From contig OY821793.1 of NCBI GenBank assembly GCA_963682175.1, positions 25,937,493 through 26,001,492 of the forward strand: DNA of 64,000 nt. The letters run 5' to 3'. The notes below the pieces were generated by a model. It saw only the letters and a list, made by a program, of their open reading frames with translations. It had not been told where the DNA came from and ran no database searches. The position numbers and the translations under genes are program-made. The DNA comes from Triglochin maritima. Taxonomy: Eukaryota > Streptophyta > Magnoliopsida > Alismatales > Juncaginaceae. Positions 1-12,191 of the stretch are shown one piece after another (the first letter of the stretch is position 1; each line of letters opens with the position of its first letter).

Positions 1-911
1 ACACTAGGCTAGTGTCCATCGCCCGACCGCCAAATCACTCCGAGATGGGTGCGCCTCGTAGATAACGCGGATGGATATGTGGGGTCCTATGTTCCATAAA
101 CCGTGGTTGGGCCGCCTAAAGACCACTTAGAAACTAGGTGTGGGGCTGGCCAAATGCCACGCGTGGAGCTGGCCAAAGGCCACTCCGTCGCCACCCTGCA
201 GGCCAACACCAAATCGGCTACGCCTCGAGCATCCGACCTCCAAATCGAGCGTTCTCACTTGCATTACGTAGACAATTCATCCCTCTATCTGCCCCTAAAA
301 TTTCAGAGCAGACGCCCAAGTATTCAGGGTCGCGCCTCCTCCAAGAATACGTAGCTCCCTACCAGCCACGCCCCCACATCATCAGCATTCTTCATCTCAT
401 CGCGCCTCGCCCTACATACATCTAAATCGGGCATTCTAAGAGGAGTTACCCATCCACTCCTCCTCACTATGTGCTCGGGTGCCCAAATATAGACTAAGGC
501 TCACCTAAGGTCCACTCAGGCCATTGCTTGGGACAAACGATGCGGCAGCTTCCACTTTGCCCGCGGGCAACACCCATGGACTTCCAAACGCGTTTTGGAA
601 GCGAATGGGTTAGGCAACAACCGTGGGAACCCAAGCATGGGCACGAGCAACGTCCCAAAGAACTTTCCCCACGAGAAACCCCCATTCCCTTCCGGACACG
701 TTCGGAAGTGCACGGGAAGGCAACAACCTTGGGCAACCGAGCACGTCGAAGAGCAACGTCCACCGACACATTGGTCTTTGCCCACGAGCAACCTCCATTT
801 CACCTACAAGTGCGCTTTCACTTCAAAACGTGTTTTGGAAGCGAATGCCGCAGGCCACTGCCGCGAGCACACACTAGGCCCTAGCGTGGCGCTGACATGC
901 CAACTATGACA
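1..911. repeat. Reference satellite monomer (copy 1) with internal anatomy
   Basis: In this copy I see the following dyads: ACACTAGGCTAGTGT at 1-15 (7-bp arms, 1-nt spacer); CCACGCGTGG at 157-166; a GGAG(C)TGGCC / GGCCACTCC stem with an AAA loop and one bulge at 165-186; the perfect 14-bp palindrome TTGCCCGCGGGCAA at 557-570; CTTCC...GGAAG dyads at 581-601, 689-708 and 821-841; and CTAG-GCC-CTAG at 874-884. Positions 535-860 form three degenerate subrepeats. Positions 190-535 hold CT-rich sequence with no clear internal repeat. The copy belongs to family I, and its distal half shares GGGTTAGGC with the monomer at 7288. Confidence 0.85.
535..860. repeat. Three degenerate subrepeats inside the satellite monomer (reference copy)
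   Basis: Three related blocks follow one another. Each has a CAACACCCAT / GAAACCCCCAT / CAACCTCCAT-like lead, then a CTTCC...GGAAG dyad at 581, 689 or 821. The first two then continue with CAACAACC(G/T)TGGG. The dyads are 108 and 132 bp apart. The first and third are closest: their cores AAACGCGTTTTGG and AAAACGTGTTTTGG are both followed by AAGCGAATG. The same layout recurs in every monomer. I infer that the 911-bp unit grew partly by amplification of a unit of about 110-130 bp that then decayed. Confidence 0.7.
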
Positions 912-3900
912 ACACTAGGCTAGTGTCCATCGCCCGACCGCCAAATCACTCCGAGATGGGTGCGCCTCGTAGATAACGCGGATGGATATGTGGGGTCCTA
1001 TGTTCCATAAACCGTGGTTGGGCCGCCTAAAGACCACTTAGAAACTAGGTGCGGGGCTGGCCACATGCCACGCGTGGAGCTGGCCAAAGGCCACTCCGTC
1101 GCCACCCTGCAGGCCAACACCAAATCGGCTGCGCCTCGAGCATCCGACCTCCAAATCGAGCGTTCTAACTTGCATTACGTAGACAATTCATCCCTCTATC
1201 TGCCCCTAAAATTTCAGAGCAGACGCCCAAGTATTCGCGGTCGCGCCTCCTCCAAGAATACGTAGCTCCCTACCAGCCACGCCCCCACATCATCAGCATT
1301 CTTCATCTCATCGCGCCTCGCCCTACATACATCTAAATCGGGCATTCTAAGAGGAGTTACCCATCGACTCCTCCTCACTATGTGCTCGGGTGCCCAAATA
1401 TAGACTAAGGCTCATCTAAGGTCCACTCAGGCCATTGCTTGGGACAAACGATGCGGCAGCTTCCACTTTGCCCGCGGGCAACACCCATGGACTTCCAAAC
1501 GCGTTTTGGAAGCGAATGGGGTAGGCAACAACCGTGGGAACCCAAGCATGGGCACGAGAACCGTCCCAAAGAACTTTCCCCACGAGAAACCCCCATTCCC
1601 TTCCGGACGCGTTCGGAAGTGCACGGGAAGGCAACAACCTTGGGCAACCGAGCACGTCGAAGAGCAACGTCCACAGGCACCTTGGTCTTTGCCCACGAGC
1701 AACCTCCATTTCACCTACAAGTGCGCTTTCACTTCCAAACGTGTTTTGGAAGCGAATGCCGCAGGCCACTGCCGTGAGCACACACTAGGCCCCAGCGTGG
1801 CGCTGACATGCCAACTATGACAACACTAGGCTAGTGTCCATCGCCCGACCGCCAAATCACTCCGAGATGGGTGCGCCTCGTAGATAACGCGGATGGATAT
1901 GTGGGATCCTAAGTTCCATAAACCGTGGTTGGGCCGCCTAAAGACCACTTAGAAACTAGGAGTGGGGCTGGCCACAAGCCACGCGTGGAGCTGGCCAAAG
2001 GCCACTCCGTCGCCACCCTGCAGGCCAACACCAAATCGGCTGCGCCTCGAGCATCCGACCTCCAAATCGAGCGTTCTCACTTGCATTACGTAGACAATTC
2101 ATCCCTCTATCTGCCCCTAAAATTTCAGAGCAAATGCAAAAGTATTCGGGGTCGCGCCTCCTCCAAGAATACGTAGCTCCCTACCAGCCACGCCCCCACA
2201 TCATCAGCATTCTTCATCTCATCGCGCCTCGCCCTACATACATCTAAATCGGGCATTCTAAGAGGAGTTACCCATCCACTCCTCCTCACTATGTGCTCGG
2301 GTGCCCAAATATAGACTAAGGCTCACCTAAGGTCCACTCAGGCCATTGCTTGGGACAAACGATGCGGCAGCTTCCACTTTGCCCGCGGGCAACACCCATG
2401 GACTTCCAAACGCGTTTTGGAAGCGAATGGGGTAGGCAACAACCGTGGGAACCCAAGCATGGGCACCAGCAACGTCCCAAAGAACTTTCCCCACGAGAAA
2501 CCCCCATTCCCTTCCGGACACGTTCGGAAGTGCACGGGAAGGCAACAACCTTGGGCAACCGAGCACGTCGAAGAGCAACGTCCACAGGCACATTGGTCTT
2601 TGCCCACGAGCAACCTCCATTTCACCTACAAGTGCGCTTTCACTTCAAAACGTGTTTTGGAAGCGAATGCCGCAGGCCACTGCCGCGAGCACACACTAGG
2701 CCCTAGCGTGGCGCTGACATGCCAACTATGACAACACTAGGCTAGTGTCCATCGCCCGACCGCCAAATCACTCCGAGATGGGTGCGCCTCGTAGATAACG
2801 CGGATGGATATGTGGGGTCCTAAGTTCCATAAACCGTGGTTGGGCCGCCTAAAGACCACTTAGAAACTAGGTGTGGGGCTGGCCACATGCCACGCGTGGA
2901 GCTGGCCAAAGGCCACTCCGTCGCCACCCTGCAGGCCAACACCAAATCGGCTGCGCCTCGAACATCCGACCTCCAAATCGAGCGTTCTCACTTGCATTAC
3001 GTAGACAATTCATCCCTCTATCTGCCCCTAAAATTTCAGAGCAGACGCCCAAGTATTCGGGGTCGCGCCTCCTCCAAGAATACGTAGCTCCCTACCAGCC
3101 ACGCCCCCACATCATCAGCATTCTTCATCTCATCGCGCCTCGCCCTACATACATCTAAATCGGGCATTCTAAGAGGAGTTACCCATCGACTCCTCCTCAC
3201 TATGTGCTCGGGTGCCCAAATATAGACTAAGGCTCATCTAAGGTCCACTCAGGCCATTGCTTGGGACAAACGATGCGGCAGCTTCCACTTTGCCCGCGGG
3301 CAACACCCATGGACTTCCAAACGCGTTTTGGAAGCGAATGGGGTAGGCAACAACCGTGGGAACCCAAGCATGGGCACGAGAACCGTCCCAAAGAACTTTC
3401 CCCACGAGAAACCCCCATTCCCTTCCGGACGCGTTCGGAAGTGCACGGGAAGGCAACAACCTTGGGCAACCGAGCACGTCGAAGAGCAACGTCCACAGGC
3501 ACCTTGGTCTTTGCCCACGAGCAACCTCCATTTCACCTACAAGTGCGCTTTCACTTCCAAACGTGTTTTGGAAGCGAATGCCGCAGGCCACTGCCGTGAG
3601 CACACACTAGGCCCCAGCGTGGCGCTGACATGCCAACTATGACAACACTAGGCTAGTGTCCATCGCCCGACCGCCAAATCACTCCGAGATGGGTGCGCCT
3701 CGTAGATAACGCGGATGGATATGTGGGATCCTAAGTTCCATAAACCGTGGTTGGGCCGCCTAAAGACCACTTAGAAACTAGGAGTGGGGCTGGCCACATG
3801 CCACGCGTGGAGCTGGCCAAAGGCCACTCCGTCGCCACCCTGCAGGCCAACACCAAATCGGCTGCGCCTCGAGAATCCGACCTCCAAATCGAGCGTTCTC

Positions 3901-6900
3901 ACTTGCATTACGTAGACAATTCATCCCTCTATCTGCCCCAAAATTTCAGAGCAAATGCAAAAGTATTCGGGGTCGCGCCTCCTCCAAGAATACGTAGCTC
4001 CCTACCAGCCACGCCCCCACATCATCAGCATTCTTCATCTCATCGCGCCTCGCCCTACATACATCTAAATCGGGCATTCTAAGAGGAGTTACCCATCCAC
4101 TCCTCCTCACTATGTGCTCGGGTGCCCAAATATAGACTAAGGCTCACCTAAGGTCCACTCAGGCCATTGCTTGGGACAAACGATGCGGCAGCTTCCACTT
4201 TGCCCGCGGGCAACACCCATGGACTTCCAAACGCGTTTTGGAAGCGAATGGGGTAGGCAACAACCGTGGGAACCCAAGCATGGGCACCAGCAACGTCCCA
4301 AAGAACTTTCCCCATGTGAAACCCCCATTCCCTTCCGGACACGTTCGGAAGTGCACGGGAAGGCAACAACCTTGGGCAACCGAGTACGTCGAAGAGCAAC
4401 GTCCACAGGCACATTGGTCTTTGCCCACGAGCAACCTCCATTTCACCTACAAGTGCGCTTTCACTTCAAAACGTGTTTTGGAAGCGAATGCCGCAGGCCA
4501 CTGCCGCGAGCACACACTAGGCCCTAGCGTGGCGCTGACATGCCAACTATGACAACACTAGGCTAGTGTCCATCGCCCGACCGCCAAATCACTCCGAGAT
4601 GGGTGCGCCTCGTAGATAACGCGGATGGATATGTGGGGTCCTATGTTCCATAAACCGTGGTTGGGCCGCCTAAAGACCACTTAGAAACTAGGTGTGGGGC
4701 TGGACACATGCCACGCGTGGAGCTGGCCAAAGGCCACTCCGTCGCCACCCTGCAGGCCAACACCAAATCGGCTGCGCCTCGAGCATCCGACCTCCAAATC
4801 GAGCGTTCTCACTTGCATTACGTAGACAATTCATCCCTCTATCTGCCCCTAACATTTCAGAGCAGACGCCCAAGTATTCGGGGTCGCGCCTCCTCCAAGA
4901 ATACGTAGCTCCCTACCAGCCACGCCCCCACATCATCAGCATTCTTCATCTCATCGCGCCTCGCCCTACATACATCTAAATCGGGCATTCTAAGAGGAGT
5001 TACCCATCGACTCCTCCTCACTATGTGCTCGGGTGCCCAAATATAGACTAAGGCTCATCTAAGGTCCACTAAGGCCATTGCTTGGGACAAACGATGCGGC
5101 AGCTTCCACTTTGCCCGCGGGCAACACCCATGGACTTCCAAACGCGTTTTGGAAGCGAATGGGGTAGGCAACAACCGTGGGAACCCAAGCATGGGCACGA
5201 GAACCGTCCCAAAGAACTTTCCCCACGAGAAACCCCCATTCCCTTCCGGACGCGTTCGGAAGTGCACGGGAAGGCAACAACCTTGGGCAACCGAGCACGT
5301 CGAAGAGCAACGTCCACAGGCACCTTGGTCTTTGCCCACGAGCAACCTCCATTTCACCTACAAGTGCGCTTTCACTTCCAAACGTGTTTTGGAAGCGAAT
5401 GCCGCAGGCCACTGCCGTGAGCACACACTAGGCCCCAGCGTGGCGCTGACATGCCAACTATGACAACACTAGGCTAGTGTCCATCGCCCGACCGCCAAAT
5501 CACTCCGAGATGGGTGCGCCTCGTAGATAACGCGGATGGATATGTGGGATCCTAAGTTCCATAAACCGTGGTTGGGCCGCCTAAAGACCACTTAGAAACT
5601 AGGAGTGGGGCTGGCCACATGCCACGCGTGGAGCTGGCCAAAGGCCACTCCGTCGCCACCCTGCAGGCCAACACCAAATCGGCTGCGCCTCGAGCATCCG
5701 ACCTCCAAATCGAGCGTTCTCACTTGCATTACGTAGACAATTCATCCCTCTATCTGCCCCTAAAATTTCAGAGCAAATGCAAAAGTATTCGGGGTCGCGC
5801 CTCCTCCAAGAATACGTAGCTCCCTACCAGCCACGCCCCCACATCATCAGCATTCTTCATCTCATCGCGCCTCGCCCTACATACATCTAAATCGGGCATT
5901 CTAAGAGGAGTTACCCATCCACTCCTCCTCACTATGTGCTCGGGTGCCCAAATATAGACTAAGGCTCACCTAAGGTCCACTCAGGCCATTGCTTGGGACA
6001 AACGATGCGGCAGCTTCCACTTTGCCCGCGGGCAACACCCATGGACTTCCAAACGCGTTTTGGAAGCGAATGGGGTAGGCAACAACCGTGGGAACCCAAG
6101 CATGGGCACCAGCAACGTCCCAAAGAACTTTCCCCACGAGAAACCCCCATTCCCTTCCGGACACGTTCGGAAGTGCACGGGAAGGCAACAACCTTGGGCA
6201 ACCGAGCACGTCGAAGAGCAACGTCCACAGGCACATTGGTCTTTGCCCACGAGCAACCTCCATTTCACCTACAAGTGCGCTTTCACTTCAAAACGTGTTT
6301 TGGAAGCGAATGCCGCAGGCCACTGCCGCGAGCACACACTAGGCCCTAGCGTGGCGCTGACATGCCAACTATGACAACACTAGGCTAGTGTCCATCGCCC
6401 GACCGCCAAATCACTCCGAGATGGGTGCGCCTCGTAGATAACGCGGATGGATATGTGGGGTCCTATGTTCCATAAACCGTGGTTGGGCCGCCTAAAGACC
6501 ACTTAGAAACTAGGTGTGGGGCTGGCCACATGCCACGCGTGGAGCTGGCCAAAGGCCACTCCGTCGCCACCCTGCAGGCCAACACCAAATCGGCTGCGCC
6601 TCGAGCATCCGACCTCCAAATCGAGCGTTCTCACTTGCATTACGTAGACAATTCATCCCTCTATCTGCCCCTAACATTTCAGAGCAGACGCCCAAGTATT
6701 CGGGGTCGCGCCTCCTCCAAGAATACGTAGCTCCCTACCAGCCACGCCCCCACATCATCAGCATTCTTCATCTCATCGCGCCTCGCCCTACATACATCTA
6801 AATCGGGCATTCTAAGAGGAGTTACCCATCGACTCCTCCTCACTATGTGCTCGGGTGCCCAAATATAGACTAAGGCTCATCTAAGGTCCACTAAGGCCAT

Positions 6901-8198
6901 TGCTTGGGACAAACGATGCGGCAGCTTCCACTTTGCCCGCGGGCAACACCCATGGACTTCCAAACGCGTTTTGGAAGCGAATGGGGTAGGCAACAACCGT
7001 GGGAACCCAAGCATGGGCACGAGAACCGTCCCAAAGAACTTTCCCCACGAGAAACCCCCATTCCCTTCCGGACGCGTTCGGAAGTGCACGGGAAGGCAAC
7101 AACCTTGGGCAACCGAGCACGTCGAAGAGCAACGTCCACAGGCACCTTGGTCTTTGCCCACGAGCAACCTCCATTTCACCTACAAGTGCGCTTTCACTTC
7201 CAAACGTGTTTTGGAAGCGAATGCCGCAGGCCACTGCCGTGAGCACACACTAGGCCCCAGCGTGGCGCTGACATGCCAACTATGACAACACTAGGCTAGT
7301 GTCCATCGCCCGACCGCCAAATCACTCCGAGATGGGTGCGCCTCGTAGATAACGCGGATGGATATGTGGGATCCTAAGTTCCATAAACCGTGGTTGGGCC
7401 GCCTAAAGACCACTTAGAAACTAGGAGTGGGGCTGGCCACATGCCACGCGTGGAGCTGGCCAAAGGCCACTCCGTCGCCACCCTGCAGGCCAACACCAAA
7501 TCGGCTGCGCCTCGAGCATCCGACCTCCAAATCGAGCGTTCTCACTTGCATTACGTAGACAATTCATCCCTCTATCTGCCCCTAAAATTTCAGAGCAAAT
7601 GCAAAAGTATTCGGGGTCGCGCCTCCTCCAAGAATACGTAGCTCCCTACCAGCCACGCCCCCACATCATCAGCATTCTTCATCTCATCGCGCCTCGCCCT
7701 ACATACATCTAAATCGGGCATTCTAAGAGGAGTTACCCATCCACTCCTCCTCACTATGTGCTCGGGTGCCCAAATATACACTAAGGCTCACCTAAGGTCC
7801 ACTCAGGCCATTGCTTGGGACAAACGATGCGGCAGCTTCCACTTTGCCCACGGGCAACACCCATGGACTTCCAAACGCGTTTTGGAAGCGAATGGGTTAG
7901 GCAACAACCGTGGGAACCCAAGCATGGGCACGAGCAACGTCCCAAAGAACTTTCCCCACGAGAAACCCCCATTCCCTTCCGGACACGTTCGGAAGTGCAC
8001 GGGAAGGCAACAACCTTGGGAAACCGAGCACGTCGAAGAGCAACGTCCACAGGCACATTGGTCTTTGCCCACGAGCAACCTCCATTTCACCTACAAGTGC
8101 GCTTTCACTTCAAAACGTGTTTTGGAAGCGAATGCCGCAGGCCACTGCCGCGAGCACACACTAGGCCCTAGCGTGGCGCTGACATGCCAACTATGACA
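912..8198. repeat. Dimeric higher-order repeat, four copies of about 1822 bp
   Basis: Monomers alternate. Those at 912, 2734, 4555 and 6377 carry GGCACGAGAACCGTCCC and CCCATCGACTCC. Those at 1823, 3645, 5466 and 7288 carry GTGGGATCCTAAG, CTAGGAGTGGGG and CAGAGCAAATGCAAAAG. The dimers at 4555-6376 and 6377-8198 are almost identical and share private changes such as CCCCTAACATTTC and GTCCACTAAGGCC. This is a clear two-monomer periodicity on top of the 911-bp one. Confidence 0.88.
3645..4554. repeat. 910-bp monomer with a private 1-nt deletion
   Basis: TGCCCCAAAATTTCAG replaces TGCCCCTAAAATTTCAG. The change is not shared by other members of the dimer block, so it arose after that block was amplified. 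Confidence 0.8.
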
Positions 8199-8547
8199 AC
8201 ACTAGGCTAGTGTCCATCGCCCGACCGCCAAATCACTCCGAGATGGGTGCGCCTCGTAGATAACGCGGATGGATATGTGGGGTCCTATGTTCCATAAACC
8301 GTGGTTGGGCCGCCTAAAGACCACTTAGAAACTAGGTGTGGGGCTGGCCACATGCCACGCGTGGAGCTGGCCAAAGGCCACTCCGTCGCCACCCTGCAGG
8401 CCAACACCAAATCGGCTGCGCCTCGAGTATCCGACCTCCAAATCGAGCGTTCTCACTTGCATTACGTAGACAATTCATCCCTCTATCTGCCGCTAAAATT
8501 TCAGAGCAGACGCCCAAGTATTCGGGGTCGCGCCTCCTCCAAGAAGA

Positions 8548-11500
8548 CGTAGCTCCCTACCAGCCACGCCCCCACATCATCAGCATTCTTCATCTCATCG
8601 CGCCTCGCCCTACATACATCTAAATCGGGCATTCTAAGAGGAGTTACCCATCCACTCCTCCTCACTATGTGCTCGGGTGCCCAAATATAGACTAAGGCTC
8701 ACCTAAGGTCCACTCAGGCCATTGCTTGGGACAAACGATGCGGCAGCTTCCACTTTGCCCGCGGGCAACACCCATGGACTTCCAAACGCGTTTTGGAAGC
8801 GAATGGGGTAGGCAACAACCGTGGAAACCCAAGCATGGGCACGAGCAACGTCCCAAAGAACTTTCCCCACGAGAAACTCCCATTCCCTTCCGGACGCGTT
8901 CGGAAGTGCACGGGAAGGCAACAACCTTGGGCAACCGAGCACGTCGAAGAGCAACGTCCACAGGCACCTTGGTCTTTGCCCACGAGCAACCTCCATTTCA
9001 CCTACAAGTGCGCTTTCACTTCCAAACGTGTTTTGGAAGCGAATGCCGCAGGCCACTGCCGCGAGCACACACTAGGCCCTAGCGTGGCGCTGACATGCCA
9101 ACTATGACAACACTAGGCTAGTGTCCATCGCCCGACCGCCAAATCACTCCGAGATGGGTGCGCCTCGTAGATAACGCGGATGGATATGTGGGGTCCTAAG
9201 TTCCATAAACCGTGGTTGGGCCGCCTAAAGACCACTTAGAAACTAGGAGTGGGGCTGGCCACATGCCATGCGTGGAGCTGGCCAAAGGCCACTCCGTCGC
9301 CACCCTGCAGGCCTACACCAAATCGGGTGGACCTCGAACATCCGACCTCTAAATCGAGCGTTCTAACTTGCATTACGTAGACAATGCATCCCTCTATCTG
9401 TCCCTAAAATTTCAGAGCAAACGCCCAAGTATTCGGGGTCGCGCCTCCTGCAAGAAGACGTAGCTCCCTACCAGCCACGCCCCCACATCATCAGCATTCT
9501 TCATCTCATCGCGCCTCGCCCTACATGCATCTAAATCGGGCATTCTAAGAGGAGTTACCCATCGACTCCTCCTCACGATGTGCTCGGGTGCCTAAATATA
9601 GAGTAAGGCTCACCAAAGGTCCACTCAGGCCATTGCTTGGGACAAACGATGCGGCAGCTTCCACTTTGCCCGCGGGCAACACCCATGGACTTCCAAACGC
9701 GTTTTGGAAGCGAATGGGGTAGGCAACAACCGTGGGAACCCAAGCATGGGCACGAGAACCGTCCCAAAGAACTTTCCCCACGAGAAACCCCCATTCCCTT
9801 CCGGACGCGTTCGGAAGTGCACGGGAAGCCAACAACCTTGGGCAACCGAGCACGTCGAAGAGCAACGTCCACAGGCACCTTGGTCTTTGCCCACGAGCAA
9901 CCTCCATTTCACCTACAAGTGCGCTTTCACTTCCAAACGTGTTTTGGAAGCGAATGCCGCAGGCCACTGCCGCGAGCACACACTAGGCCCTAGCGTGGCG
10001 CTGACATGCCAACTATGACAACACTAGGCTAGTGTCCATCGCCCGACCGCCAAATCACTCCGAGATGGGCGCGCCTCGTAGATAACGCGGATGGATATGT
10101 GGGGTCCTAAGTTCCATAAACCGTGGTTGGGCCGCCTAAAGACCACTTAGAAACTAGGTGTGGGGCTGGCCACATGCCACGCGTGGAGCTGGCCAAAGGC
10201 CACTCCGTCGCCACCCTGCAGGCCAACACCAAATCAGCTGCGCCTCGAGCATCCGACCTCCAAATCGAGCGTTCTAACTTGCATTATGTAGACAATTCAT
10301 CCCTCTATCGGCCCCTGAAATTTCAGAGCAAACGCCCAAGCATTCGGGGTCGCGCCTCCTCCAAGAAGATGTAGCTCCCTACCAGCCACGCCCCCACGTC
10401 ATCAGCATTCTTCATCTCATCGCGCCTCGCCCTACATACATCTAGATCGGGCATTCTAAGAGGAGTTACCCATACATTCCTCCTCACTATGTGCTCGGGT
10501 GCCCAAATATAGACTAAGGCTCACCTAAGGTCCACTCAGGCCATTGCTTGGGACAAACGATGCGGCAGCTTCCACTTTGCCCGCGGGCAACACCCATGGA
10601 CTTCCAAACGCGTTTTGTAAGCGAATGGGGTAGGCAACAACCGTGGGAACCCAAGCATGGGCACGAGCAACGTCCGAAAGAACTTTCCCCACGAGAAACC
10701 CCCATTCCCTTCCGGACGCGTTCGGAAGTGCACGGGAAGGCAACAACCTTGGGCAACCGAGCACGTCGAAGAGCAACGTCCACAGGCACCTTGGTCTTTG
10801 CCCACGAGCAACCCCCATTTCACCAACAAGTGCGCTTTCACATCGAAACTTGTTTTGGAAGCGAATGCCGAAGGCCACTGCCGCGAGCACACACTAGGCC
10901 CTAGCGTGGCGCTGACATGCCAACTATGACAACACTAGGCTAGTGTCCATCGCCCGATCGCCAAATCACTCCGAGATGGGTGCGCCTCGTAGATAACGCG
11001 GATGGATATGTGGGGTCCTAAGTTCCATAAACCGTGGTTGGGCCGCCTAAAGACCACTTAGAAACTAGGTGTGGGGCTGGCCACATGCCACGCGTGGAGC
11101 TGGCCAAAGGCCACTCCGTCGCCACCCTGCAGGCCAACACCAAATCGGCTGCGCCTCGAGCATCCGACCTTCAAATCGAGCGTTCTAACTTGCATGACGT
11201 AGACAATTCATCCCTCTATCTGCCCCTAAAATTTCAGAACAAACGCCCAAGTATTCGGGGTCGCGCCTCCTCCAAGAATACGTAGCTCCCTACCAGCCAC
11301 GCCCCCACATCATCAGCATTCTTCATCTCATCGCGCCTCGCCCTACATACATCTAAATCGGGCATTCTAAGAGGAGTTACCCATCCACTCCTCCTCACTA
11401 TGTGCTCGGGTGCCCAAATATAGACTAAGGCTCACCTAAGGTCCACTCAGGCCATTGCTTGGGACAAACGATGCGGCAGCTTCCACTTTGCCCGCGGGCA

Positions 11501-11842
11501 ACACCCATGGACTTCCAAACGCGTTTTGGAAGCGAATGGGGTAGGCAACAACCGTGGGAACCCAAGCATGGGCACGAGCAACGTCCCAAAGAACTTTCCC
11601 CACGAGAAACCCCCATTCCCTTCCGGACGCGTTCGGAAGTGCACGGGAAGGCAACAACCTTGGGCAACCGAGCACGTCGAAGAGCAACGTCCACAGGCAC
11701 CTTGGTCTTTGCCCACGAGCAACCCCCATTTCACCTACAAGTGCGCTTTCACTTCGAAACGTGTTTTGGAAGCGAATGCCGAAGGCCATTGCCGCGAGCA
11801 CACACTAGGCCCTAGAGTGGCGCTGACATGCCAACTATGACA
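8548..11842. repeat. Tetramer-scale duplication, copy 1 (partner 12192-15486)
   Basis: The diagnostic variants here recur 3,644 bp (four monomers) downstream in the same order: CCGTGGAAACCC with GAGAAACTCCC; GGCCTACACCAAATCGGGTGGACC; GATGGGCGCGCCTCG with AAATCAGCTG; and CCCGATCGCC with GCATGACGTAG. Only a handful of differences separate the copies, for example GAAGCCAAC versus GAAGGCAAC at 9828. The exact left edge cannot be fixed because the flanking monomer halves are also very similar. Confidence 0.85.
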
Positions 11843-12191
11843 ACACTAGGCTAGTGTCCATCGCCCGATCGCCAAATCACTCCGAGATGGGTGCGCCTCG
11901 TAGATAACGCGGATGGATATGTGGGGTCCTAAGTTCCATAAACCGTGGTTGGGCCGCCTAAAGACCACTTAGAAACTAGGTGTGGGGCTGGCCACATGCC
12001 ACGCGTGGAGCTGGCCAAAGGCCACTCCGTCGCCACCCTGCAGGCCAACACCAAATCGGCTGCGCCTCGAGCATCCGACCTTCAAATCGAGCGTTCTAAC
12101 TTGCATGACGTAGACAATTCATCCCTCTATCTGCCCCTAAAATTTCAGAACAAACGCCCAAGTATTCGGGGTCGCGCCTCCTCCAAGAATA

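Noticed and set aside
103..354. 83-codon frame near the start of each monomer (GTG start)
   Set aside because: It is cut to 65 codons in family II copies by the TATAAT change and altered by 1-nt deletions, and there is no ATG start or known family.
700..720. CENP-B-box-like string TTCGGAAGTGCACGGGA in the middle dyad
   Set aside because: The spacing between TTCG and CGGG is one base too long and the required central A is absent. A CENP-B role is also not established in plants.
494..909. Open frames of 84-121 codons on both strands in each satellite monomer as genes
   Set aside because: They overlap in several frames on both strands, lack any recognisable domain, vary by missense changes in block fashion, and follow from stop-poor GC-rich sequence.
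1..911. Satellite derived from the Athila LTR, from 5S rDNA or from an rDNA spacer
   Set aside because: By eye I found no shared stretch with the element's LTR or internal region, nor with 5S rRNA. A database search would be needed to exclude other origins.
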